Of a stretch of 64,000 nt of DNA, positions 41,420 through 50,800 are shown one piece after another. The notes below the pieces were generated by a model. It made no database searches, was not told the DNA's origin, and was given only the letters and a program-made list of their open reading frames with translations. Origin of the DNA: Bacteroidia bacterium (lineage in GTDB: Bacteria > Bacteroidota > Bacteroidia > Bacteroidales > Paludibacteraceae); assembly GCA_009929375.1 (NCBI GenBank), contig SAAO01000016.1, positions 18,949 through 82,948 of the forward strand, in the 5' to 3' direction. The translations under genes and the position numbers were made by a program. Within the stretch, counting starts at the first letter, position 1; every line of letters starts with the position of its first letter.

Positions 41420-42294
41420 ATTCGAAAATTAAAATAGCTATCGCCAGCGGAAAAGGCGGAACAGGTAAAACATTTATTTCCACCAATTTATTCAATGCTC
41501 TACAAAAGTCGGGCACGAAAGTGAATTTGGTAGATTGTGATGCTGAGGAGCCCAACGATCGTGAATTTATTGCAGGGGATTTTCAGCAATCGTTCGATGT
41601 GACACAAAAGGTGCCCATTATCGACGAATCGAAATGTACCTATTGTGGCAAATGCTACGAATATTGCAACTACAACGCCATCTTTTTTCTGGGCGAGCAG
41701 CGTATGATTCGCGTACTCGAAGATCATTGTCATGGTTGCGGAGCATGCTCGGTGGCTTGCGAGTATGACGCTATTACCGAAAAGGACGATTTGCTGGGCA
41801 CAGTGGCTTCGTACAAAGTGCAGCAAAACAGCAATTTGATTGAAGCCCGTATGAAGGTTGGGGTTCATTCTCCGGTGCCGGTGATAAAAGAAGCTATAAA
41901 AGCAGCGAAAAATGCTGATGTGATTTTGCTCGATTCACCTCCGGGAACTTCGTGCCCGTTTATTCAAACTGTTGCAACAGCCGATTATGTGGTGCTCGTA
42001 ACCGAACCTACGCCCTTTGGGTTAAGCGATTTACGTCAGTCGGTAGATACGCTCCGAAGTATGGGTAAAAACTGTGGGGTGATTGTGAATCGTGCAGGAC
42101 TTGGCAACGATGAGGTGTTCGATTATCTGAAAAAAGAGAATATCACTTTACTGATGTCGGTGCCTTTTGATAAATTCATTGCTATGACTTATTCCAAAGG
42201 AAAGCTCATTAGCAATGAAAGTGCCGAATGGCAAAATAAATTTTCGCAGTTGTTTAATATTATACTTCAGGAAAATGGAAATAGCGGTAATTAG
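41416..42294 (+). CDS. MinD/Mrp-superfamily P-loop ATPase with two [4Fe-4S] ferredoxin insert (1)
   Basis: 292 residues. Deviant Walker A 'SGKGGTGKTFIS' near residue 11, then an inserted ferredoxin domain with two CxxCxxCxxxC motifs ('CTYCGKCYEYC' and 'CHGCGACSVAC', about 74-116), then 'VILLDSPPGTSCPF' (Walker B) and 'VTEPTPFGLSDL'. Such ATPases occur in pairs next to NifX-like genes, including the ORP clusters of Desulfovibrio, and may assemble or transfer metal clusters. No ATG exists before Walker A; the start is TTG at 41416, overlapping the upstream stop as TTGA, which suggests coupled translation. Confidence 0.9.
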   Translation: MNSKIKIAIASGKGGTGKTFISTNLFNALQKSGTKVNLVDCDAEEPNDREFIAGDFQQSFDVTQKVPIIDESKCTYCGKCYEYCNYNAIFFLGEQRMIRVLEDHCHGCGACSVACEYDAITEKDDLLGTVASYKVQQNSNLIEARMKVGVHSPVPVIKEAIKAAKNADVILLDSPPGTSCPFIQTVATADYVVLVTEPTPFGLSDLRQSVDTLRSMGKNCGVIVNRAGLGNDEVFDYLKKENITLLMSVPFDKFIAMTYSKGKLISNESAEWQNKFSQLFNIILQENGNSGN

Positions 42295-43144
42295 TGGAAA
42301 AGGAGGAACAGGGAAAAGTAGTGTAAGTGCTGCTTTTGCTACCATGCAACCCAATGTGGTGCTTGCCGATTGCGATGTGGATGCTGCCAATCTGTATATA
42401 TTATTCAACCCTACGCACGAAAAAGAGGAAGTTTTTGTGTCGGTTTACAAAGCGGTTATCGACAAGGATATTTGTACAAATTGTGGTTCATGTATCGATT
42501 ATTGTCGGTTCGACGCCATACATGATGTAGATGGCGAAGTGCTGATTGACGAAACTGCTTGCGATGGTTGTAAACTTTGTTCGCGCATTTGTCCATCAGA
42601 AGCCATTTCTATGATTCCAGAGGATAAAAGCCGTATGTACTCGGGTACTTTTCGTAACGGTAAAATGGTGTACGGTCGTTTGTCACCGAGCGAAGAAAAC
42701 TCCGGACGATTGGTAGATATGGTGCGCGAAGAAGCGAAAAAAGTGTCAAAAGCAAATCAATTGGATACGATTATAATTGATGGTCCTCCGGGAATTGGTT
42801 GTCCGGTGATTTCTACCATCACAGGTGTAAACAAAGTGGTGATTGTGACTGAACCTACGCTTTCGGGTTTGCACGATTTGAAACGCACAGTGGAAGTGGT
42901 GTCGAAGTTTAAACTTACTAAATCAGTCATTATTAATAAATACGACCTGAATGCCGATATGGCCAACAATATTGAGGATTATTGCAACTCGCAGGCTGTG
43001 AGGGTGATCGCAAAAATACCTTTCGACAAAGTGGTGGTCGATGCCATGGTAAATTGTAAAAGTGTGATTGAATATGCACCCGGGTCTGCAATAGCTAAAT
43101 TGCTCACTGAGGCATATTTGAAATTAATTGATAAATCAAATTGA
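42275..43144 (+). CDS. MinD/Mrp-superfamily P-loop ATPase with two [4Fe-4S] ferredoxin insert (2)
   Basis: 289 residues, paralogue of the preceding gene. Walker A 'ISGKGGTGKSSVSA' at the N-terminus, eight ferredoxin Cys in 'CTNCGSCIDYC' and 'CDGCKLCSRIC', Walker B region 'TIIIDGPPGIGCPV', and 'VTEPTLSGLHDLKR'. The ATG at 42275 is chosen because it starts the Walker A strand; the longer in-frame GTG start would only extend into the previous gene. 20-bp overlap with the first ATPase supports a co-translated pair that could form a heterodimer. Confidence 0.93.
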   Translation: MEIAVISGKGGTGKSSVSAAFATMQPNVVLADCDVDAANLYILFNPTHEKEEVFVSVYKAVIDKDICTNCGSCIDYCRFDAIHDVDGEVLIDETACDGCKLCSRICPSEAISMIPEDKSRMYSGTFRNGKMVYGRLSPSEENSGRLVDMVREEAKKVSKANQLDTIIIDGPPGIGCPVISTITGVNKVVIVTEPTLSGLHDLKRTVEVVSKFKLTKSVIINKYDLNADMANNIEDYCNSQAVRVIAKIPFDKVVVDAMVNCKSVIEYAPGSAIAKLLTEAYLKLIDKSN

Positions 43145-43153
43145 AAGTTATTT

Positions 43154-43450
43154 ATGGATATTGAAGAGATTATAATGTTGTTAGACGAAATTCCACATCC
43201 AGCTATAAATTATTCCTTACGAAAGCTTGGTATTCTGACTGATATTAAAGCCGAAGGCGACAAGATAAGCGCTGTTTTTGCATTCCCATTTCCAATTGAT
43301 AAAATTCCGATAGCCGATAGAATTATTCAATCGGTAGTTGTGACGCTCGAGAATTTCAGTCTTTCATTTTCATATACAATAAGAATAATGACTGAAGCAG
43401 AAAAACAAAACTTTTTGAAACTCGAACATGAGGCTTGGAAAGGGTTATAA
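43154..43450 (+). CDS. MIP18/DUF59-like small protein
   Basis: 98 residues: 'ALxxIxDPEL'-like opening replaced by 'LDEIPHPAINYSLRKLGILTDI', followed by 'VFAFPFPIDKIPIADRIIQSVV', which resembles the MIP18 (DUF59) fold used in Fe-S cluster assembly, often fused to or beside Mrp ATPases. The usual reactive Cys of DUF59 is absent (no Cys in the protein). It follows the second ATPase by 9 bp and probably works with it. Assignment by fold pattern and context only. Confidence 0.65.
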   Translation: MDIEEIIMLLDEIPHPAINYSLRKLGILTDIKAEGDKISAVFAFPFPIDKIPIADRIIQSVVVTLENFSLSFSYTIRIMTEAEKQNFLKLEHEAWKGL

Positions 43451-43469
43451 TTTTTTTAAATTAGCACTA

Positions 43470-43883
43470 ATGATTACACACGATTATCAGTTTCGCGTAG
43501 CTTATCCCGATACCGACCAAATGGGAACTATGCACCATGCAAATTATGTAAAGTATTATGAACTTGCCCGATGGGAACTTTTTCGCAGTATAGGAATTTC
43601 GTATAAGTCGGTTGAAGAAGCCGGCGTAATGTGTCCGGTGATTAAAATGAATTTCACTTTTCTGAAAACCACACATTACGACGAGTTGCTTACTGTGCGC
43701 ACCACGCTAAAAGCTATGAAAGGCGTGCGTATATGGTTTGAGTATAAACTATACAACGAACAAAATGAGCTGATCAACAAAGCCGAAACCGAACTGGCTT
43801 TTGTGGGGCGCGATAATTGGAAACCCTGCGAGCCGCCTGAAATGGTTGTGAATGCCATAAATGAGCATATGACTAAAGATTAA
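43470..43883 (+). CDS. 4-hydroxybenzoyl-CoA thioesterase-family acyl-CoA thioesterase (YbgC/FadM-like)
   Basis: 137 residues forming one hotdog domain. The catalytic region is 'VAYPDTDQMGTMHHANYVKYYELARWE', with the conserved Asp of 'YxDTDxxG'. Such enzymes hydrolyse acyl-CoA thioesters; substrate unknown. The ATG at 43470 is preferred; the longer frame would start inside the MIP18-like gene. It follows that gene by 19 bp on the same strand and precedes a terminator, so it is probably the last gene of the unit but need not share its function. Confidence 0.9.
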   Translation: MITHDYQFRVAYPDTDQMGTMHHANYVKYYELARWELFRSIGISYKSVEEAGVMCPVIKMNFTFLKTTHYDELLTVRTTLKAMKGVRIWFEYKLYNEQNELINKAETELAFVGRDNWKPCEPPEMVVNAINEHMTKD

Positions 43884-43901
43884 ATGGAAATCATAGATAA
43901 G

Positions 43902-43948
43902 AAATCAGCCCCGAAATACATTTTGTATTTCGGGGCTGATTTTTTTTT
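43902..43948 (+). terminator. Intrinsic terminator of the cofactor cluster/thioesterase unit
   Basis: 19-bp perfect stem (arms 43902-43920 and 43924-43942; core AATCAGCCCCGAAATAC), 3-nt loop, then TTTTTT. Nearly the same stem recurs at 55030-55070. Confidence 0.92.
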
Positions 43949-44049
43949 GCATGCTCCGGGTAGGGAAAATGATGAGAATACTTCTAAACCAATTTTCGAC
44001 GCCAATACGATTAAACTAATTATTTAAAACGAAATACGAACGAAAAAAA

Positions 44050-44116
44050 TAGGATTTACACCTATTAAAAGTAGGATTTACACTATATTAAAAATCTAAA
44101 CTGTGAATTATCTTTG
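44050..44116 (+). promoter_or_regulatory. Direct-repeat operator with -7 element
   Basis: TAGGATTTACAC occurs at 44050-44061 and 44072-44083, a 22-bp period (two helical turns). The second copy abuts the position where a -33 box would lie for the -7 TATCTTTG at 44109-44116, and no TTTG is present there. This is the layout of an activator-dependent promoter. Confidence 0.5.
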
Positions 44117-44294
44117 CTTACAATATTTTAGAGTTTTAAAATTTGCGAATTAATCACCGAAACTCAAAATATGGCAGGCTGTCTTCCCTGATATCATAGA
44201 TTTAAATGAAACGATTTCAACCCTTAATTCGCATATGATCGTATTTTATAATAAACAATTCACAAATATATTCACAATTTAATTCAAAAAAGAA

Positions 44295-44726
44295 ATGAAA
44301 AAATTTAGTTTGCTCATTATGACTTTTGTGCTTTTTAGTTTTGTAACTAACGCACAAACAAAACACACTGTAGGCGAAAAATTCGGTGGTGGTATAGTGA
44401 TTAGTGTTTCTGCCGATGGCTTAACCGGAGTTATTGCCGAAACACAGGACCAGGGTGTATGTGATTGGGATGCAATAAATGCACTTATTGCCAATCCTGC
44501 AAGCCACAGCGAAAAGGGTAAAGCATTTAACAACTGGAGACTACCCACAAGAGAAGAGTTAGCATTGATGTATGCTCAAAAAAAGGCTCTTGGTATTTCG
44601 GGTGGAAACTATTGGTCGTCGACTACCGGTAAAGGAAGAGTTTCTACACAGAATTTTGCCACCGGTAAAGTGACTGTGATTGCCAAGACAGAAAAAAATG
44701 CTATTCGTTCGGTACGTAATTTCTAA
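44295..44726 (+). CDS. DUF1566-family secreted protein
   Basis: 143 residues with a signal peptide ending 'VTNAQ'. The mature part carries DUF1566 hallmarks: 'DWDAINALIANPAS', 'NWRLPTREELALMY', 'GGNYWSSTT' and 'NAIRSVRNF', a C-type-lectin-like/FGE-like fold often found in surface proteins. Function unknown. The next gene is the giant T9SS protein, with a strong hairpin between them; they may be partly co-transcribed. Confidence 0.88.
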   Translation: MKKFSLLIMTFVLFSFVTNAQTKHTVGEKFGGGIVISVSADGLTGVIAETQDQGVCDWDAINALIANPASHSEKGKAFNNWRLPTREELALMYAQKKALGISGGNYWSSTTGKGRVSTQNFATGKVTVIAKTEKNAIRSVRNF

Positions 44727-44744
44727 TAAGGAAAACTGTATGTC

Positions 44745-44792
44745 AAACACAATAAGCTGATTTCTTATAAATTCAGCTTATTGTGTTTGTTT
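44745..44792 (+). terminator. Intrinsic terminator after the DUF1566 gene
   Basis: 16-bp perfect stem (arms 44745-44760 and 44773-44788; core ACACAATAAGCTGA), 12-nt loop; T-tract is weak (GTTTAATTT), so read-through into the giant gene is possible. Confidence 0.75.
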
Positions 44793-44839
44793 AATTTCAT
44801 GATTTGTATTTAAACAAACTTACGCAAATAAAAAAACCA

Positions 44840-47800
44840 ATGAATAAAGATTACTCAATTCAATGTTTCTTACAATCGCTATGTAAGCATATGAGTTTTT
44901 CTGAAAGTAAGAGTCGGCAATATTTAGCTCTGTTTTCGAAACTGGCATTGCTTCTTATGCTTTTTGTATTTCCTCAGCATAGCAATGCCAATACATTTTT
45001 TAATCCTGACAACAGAGATCATTTGAATATTTATCTCCCCGGAGGTGCTCAAAATTATAGTTATGTCGATTTCAGAATATTAGCTTACGATTACGATGGA
45101 ATTGATGATAATATGGATGACGTGAACATTTACTTTCAGGAAGAAAATGGGACCTATACAAAGATTATTAACCATGGTGGTAGCCATGAAAGTCCTAATG
45201 GACATTTTAATCCGGTAAATAATCAAAATGTCGGTTTTATATTTGGTGCGAATCTGGCTTCGGGCGGCGATCGTCGTTACATGACTTATCGTTGGGCTTA
45301 TCCCCAGCGACTAAGCGGACGAGCAGTAAATATTAAAGTGTCATATCGTTGGGATGTGGACCACAATAATGACTGGAATTCAAAGGACAGAGTCGGTGAT
45401 TATTACGGATTTACAATTAATTTTCCTGTATATCCCTTTACTCCCGTAATAACAAACGCCACATTTGAACCGGTGAGTGGCAATAATGTGCGATTTAATT
45501 TCAGCAAAACAGCTGATTATCCGTTAAATAAAGTATATCTTTATTCAGATGCAGCCAGAACCAACCTTTTAAAAGAGTTTGATGTAACTATGGGTGCCAC
45601 TTCGGGTACATCCACATTTTTATGGGATAATCCATTTACCAGTGCAACCACGCTATATGTAAAATATGCTATGCTTGCAACCGATCCCGGTATGCCGTAT
45701 AAGCAATATTATTTTAATTCAACTACTGTTAACAAGGCATATGTACGCCCAAATAATTTAAAAACTAACTATGATAATTGCCTGAAAGGTATCACATTAT
45801 CATGGAATGCGAATAATAACTCAGGAGAGTATTCTGACAATGGAAAATGGGTTGTTGAAAGGAAACTTACCTCACAAACAAACGCTCAGTATGTTGAACT
45901 TGCGGGTGCGATTCCGGCCTCGCAAAATATTTTTGTAGATGAACTGATTGACTATGATAAAGAGTATAACTATCGCTTAAGATTTATTCCTGCAGGGATG
46001 GATAAATCACGCATAATCCCTGAATTTGAAAATGTAGTTTCAGTAAGCACAAAGCGTACGGTTTTAAATACCTTAAGCTTCGAAACTTTTACTAAAACGA
46101 GTGCTGAAAATCCTAAGATCAAGCTTAAATGGACTCCAAACTGGTGTTACAATGAACTTATAAAAATTCAGCGTAAAAATATGGTTACAGGTGCGATTAC
46201 AAATATCAATGTAGTCAGCAGAGATAACAATAACACCAATACCATTACCGACGAAAATCTGACCGAAAATTTAAAATATCAGTATCGTCTTGTTGTTGAG
46301 ACTGAAGGCAGAGTGACTGAAACACCCTGGCAAACCATAATGATTAAAGATGAGGTGAAATACAAATCGGTAACTTCATCAAAAGGAACATTGGCCGATC
46401 GTATTCAGCTGAAATGGAATGTTGAACGAAATGACTTAAGCAATTCATTTTTTATTAAACGCCAATTACTTGAGGAAGGTAAAGAAAATCCACAGGTTGA
46501 TGTGGTAAATATCACTACCAATGGAAAATATTACTCCTACGATGATCGTGATATTTCACCGGGTGTACTTTACAAATATACTTTAGGCTCATTATTCACA
46601 TTACAATCGGGCGATATCGATACTGTTTATTACAATTCAGATATAATTGGTTATGCTCAGGCAAACGGTACAATTTCAGGACGTATCACCTTCGGGTCCG
46701 GTACTTCGGTGGATAGTGTTTCGGTATTTGCCAGCAATGCCAACGAGTCTGAATCTCTATACCGCGCTATTAGTTTCAGTGGTGCAGGTGGATACGGAGA
46801 AATAGGCTTAAAACCTGAAAAGCATGGTTGCGTGAAGGATGGATTTACATGGCAGGCCTGGATTTTGCCGCTCGATGCATATAAAGATATGGCCATTTAC
46901 GAATGTTTGAAAGAATATTCTATTTGGTACGAGGGATCTCAGTTGAGAGTTTACCTCGATGAGATTTCTGATTTTGATAGTCAGATTTCGTACGATATGT
47001 CTTCCATACCTGCTAACGAATATTTCCATGCCACGGTGAGTTTCGATGGCGATGCCACTCTGAAACTATATATCAATGGTAAGGAAGTGAATTCGGTAAC
47101 TTTGGATGCTGAAAGTAAGGCCTTGGTTGATGTTTGTCAAAATACAGTTGCTCGTCGCGATACCACTATTGCGTACCTGGGCGATGGATTTCTGGTGAAA
47201 GGCTCATTCAAAGGAAATGTGGATGACCTGCGCCTGTGGGATAGAGCTTTGACAGCAAAAGAAATAGCCGAAAACTACAATCGTTATTTAAATGGTGGCG
47301 AATCGGGCCTGATTGGTTACTGGCAGTTCGACGAAGGATTAAGTAAATATGCATTCGATAAGTCAAATTATAAGAAAACCTATAACGAGCATCATATTAC
47401 TTTTACGCAAGCCGAAACAACTACCAATGTTCCAACGCTTAATCAGCTTTCAATTAAAGGTATTACTGATAAAAACGGAAATTATCTGATTTCAGGTATT
47501 CCGTTTACCGGCGAAGGCTCAACTTATTCATTTACACCATCGAAAGAAAGTCATGAGTTCGAACCATCACGCTTGAACCGACATTTGACTTTCCAGAGTT
47601 CGGTGCATAATGCGGTGGACTTTAAAGATATATCTTCGTTTAAAGTAAAAGTGAAAGTGACTTACGACGATACTTCATTCCCGGTGGATAGTGTTGATGT
47701 GCTGGTAGATGGATCGTATATTTACAAAGATAAAAAGATTTTATGCACAGATGCCAATGGAGAATGTATCATTGATGTGCCCATCGGAATACATACAATT

Positions 47801-50800
47801 ACGGTTGACCGACGTGGTCACAAATTTGTTGATGGAAGCAAAAGTGGATCTGCTGTTGTAATGAACTTTGTTGAACCAATTCTTGGCGAACCAATTAAGT
47901 TTTATGATACAACCAAAACTATCGTTGCAGGACGTGTAGTGGGTGGTGTCGATCAGGCTTCAAAACCGCTTGGTTTTGGTTTGAGTAAAGCGAATATCGG
48001 CGAAGCTGAAATTACAATCGAAGTACCGGATGGAGATTATCAGTTAAACTTAGGCGATACAGTAGCAACAGTAAAAGGCTCTATAAAAGATACAATTAAT
48101 AGTGTTTCTACTATTGCTCCTCAAAGTAAAATCGTTAAAGTAACAACCGACCCTAAAACAGGAGAGTTCAGACTGCTTCTTCCTCCTTTAAAATACAAGG
48201 TTAGCAATATTACAACCAGAGGTGGGTTGACCGGTGAGAACTTCAATTTACAGGAATTTAAAATTGATCCAAACCTCACTTTAAGCGATACGGCTACTAT
48301 CAATAAGAAGAAAGTGACATTTGATTTCAATAAGCGATTAGACTTTACATATCGTGTGGATAAAATTTCGATTGATGTAATCGATCCTACAATGCCCGCA
48401 GGTGTGTTTGGCGATTCGGTATTTATGTACACCAACCTTACCAACAATACAAAAGTGAGGATTCCGATGTACGCAATGTTGAATAACAATCCATTAACTC
48501 CTGTGCTCGATGGCAATAGTAAGCCAACATATAAATATGGATACCCTGTTTATCAAACAACTAATATTTATAAACTCAGAGTGTTTGCCTATGAACAGTA
48601 TTCGCATCCTGACAATTTACCGGAGATGGAAGAGTTCTGTAAAGTGCCGGCAAGTAATGCAAAAATAAATATTCAAAATGAGTTGGGCAGATATGAATTG
48701 CCATTAGGTAGCTCCGGCGATCCAGATGCTGAAGAAGATGGTGTTGTCGAAAAAGAATATCTGTTCAACAATGAGGGTGTTTTTGACTATACTTTCAAAG
48801 CAGGATTCCCTAATTTAGTGTCACCTTATACTTTGGGTCTTAAAATTGAAGTTGATTATAAAGACAAGAAAAGTAGCTGGGACGGAAATAATACTTTCAA
48901 AGCTATAGTAATGGGCGATATCTTAACCGGAACCGATTTCGTTACTTCCGGTCCTGACCTGATTTCGTTTGTGTTGCGCGACCCTCCGGGATCGAATAGC
49001 TATTCGTATATGGAAAAAGGTACAACCGTAAGCAATTCATATAGTTTTAATAAAAGTTATGTGGGTTCCGAAAGTTTAATAGGTACCATTAATTACGGAC
49101 AGTCAGTAAGGGTTGCTGTTGGTTTTGGGGTTGCTAAAATCGAAGAGCTTGAAATTGAAAATAAAACAGGTGCTGGTGTCGAAGTGGAACAATCAGCTGG
49201 TCATGGTGGTGACTTTAATATAAGCACAACTACTACCGAGCGTATTGAAACATCATCGTCGAGCGATTATGTGGGCCGAAGAGCTGATGTATATGTGGGT
49301 ACTTCCACTAACTTATTCTTTGGAACGTCTAAACGTTTGAACCCGGTATTGGTGGGTGGCGATTATGTGTTGCAGGTGAAGGATGAGAAGGTTGGAAATA
49401 TGACTGCAAATACCAATTTTAAATACACTTATGCACATATCACCGAAACATTAATCCCTTCGTTGACTAAACTGCGTAACGATTTGATTGAAACTGTTAC
49501 CAACATGTCAACAGCCAGTGCGTATGCAGATAAAGCAAGATATGTGACCAATTTGTCGGTTGACGATGAAGATTTTGGTGCTGAAGGAACTTACAGATTT
49601 ATTGCACCAAGTAACAAAACTTTAAAACAGTACAGCAATGAAGTTTTAGGTTTCAACACAAGCATAAATGGCTGGATAGCTCAATTGGCTAAAGAAGAGG
49701 ATGATAAAGTTCTTGCAATGGAGTCGAGAGAAGGTGAAATCTATACAAAAACAAATGAATCTTCGGATGCAGGCGTTACATCCGAAAAGTCGGTTACAAT
49801 TTGTGGAGCTTCTAACAAAACAAGTACTTCTTCGTACACAGCACAAGCTGTAATTAAAACAGAAAATGGTTTGTCTTATAATGATTTGGGCTTCCAGGTT
49901 GAATTTGAAACAAAACATGGTGCTGCGAAGGAATCGGTAAGCGGAACTGCAAAAGAGTATTGTACCACTTATGGTTATGTATTCTCTGATGAAAATGCAG
50001 GAGATTATTTGTCGGTAGATGTGTATACTCCGGTGATGAAACAATATGATGTGGAAGATGATTTGGATAGCGAAGCCAAAATAAGAAATGCTTTCGATTC
50101 ATATTCAGGAGCTCCTGTTTTCATTACCCGTGGTGGACGTACTTCATGTCCTTTCGAACCGCAGGAAGTAGTTGAATATTCAACCAAAAACAAAGGAAAA
50201 GCTTTAGGAGTAGCTACGCTGCAAGTCGAAAAGCCACTTATCAAGGTCGCAAATCCATTTGCAACCGAAATACCAAGTGGAAAGGAAGCAACGTATAAAA
50301 TCACCCTTTCAAATTTATCTGAAAGCAATTCGGCCGGTTGGTACATGCTTACAGTTGATGAGAAAACAAATTCAAAGGGCGCAATTATAACAGTTGATGG
50401 ACAAACATTGGGCAATGGTAAACTGTATTATGTGGTGCCCGGCGAACCGATGGAAAAGGTTTTGAAACTGAAACAATCGAGTCTCGATGAGCTTGAATAT
50501 GAAAATATTAAGTTATTGTTGAGTTCTACCTGCGATGATATATCTTCATCTATCAGCCTGTCGGCGCAGTTTGTTCCTTCCTGTTCGGATGTAACATTAG
50601 ATATCACGAATAAAATTGTAAACACTACTACTTCTGATATTTTACCTATTAAAATAAAAGATTATAATCGTGAATACAAAAACTTTGGAGGTATTGTCCT
50701 GAAATATAAGACAATAAATCAGGATGAATCGGCCTGGTCAACTATTCGTCAGTTTGTAAATGATCCTGAAATCTTACCAATGGATCAGAACAGCGAGATG

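Larger units (their letters stand above)
43884..44294. other. Gene-free region upstream of the DUF1566 gene
   Basis: 411 bp without an ORF. It contains the terminator at 43902-43948, a pair of 12-bp direct repeats (44050-44083), a -7 element (44109-44116), and then a long AT-rich leader of about 170 nt to the ATG at 44295. Confidence 0.7.

Noticed and set aside
49646..50415. Minus-strand ORFs within the giant T9SS gene
   Set aside because: Overlap each other and the intact long frame; no recognisable domains.
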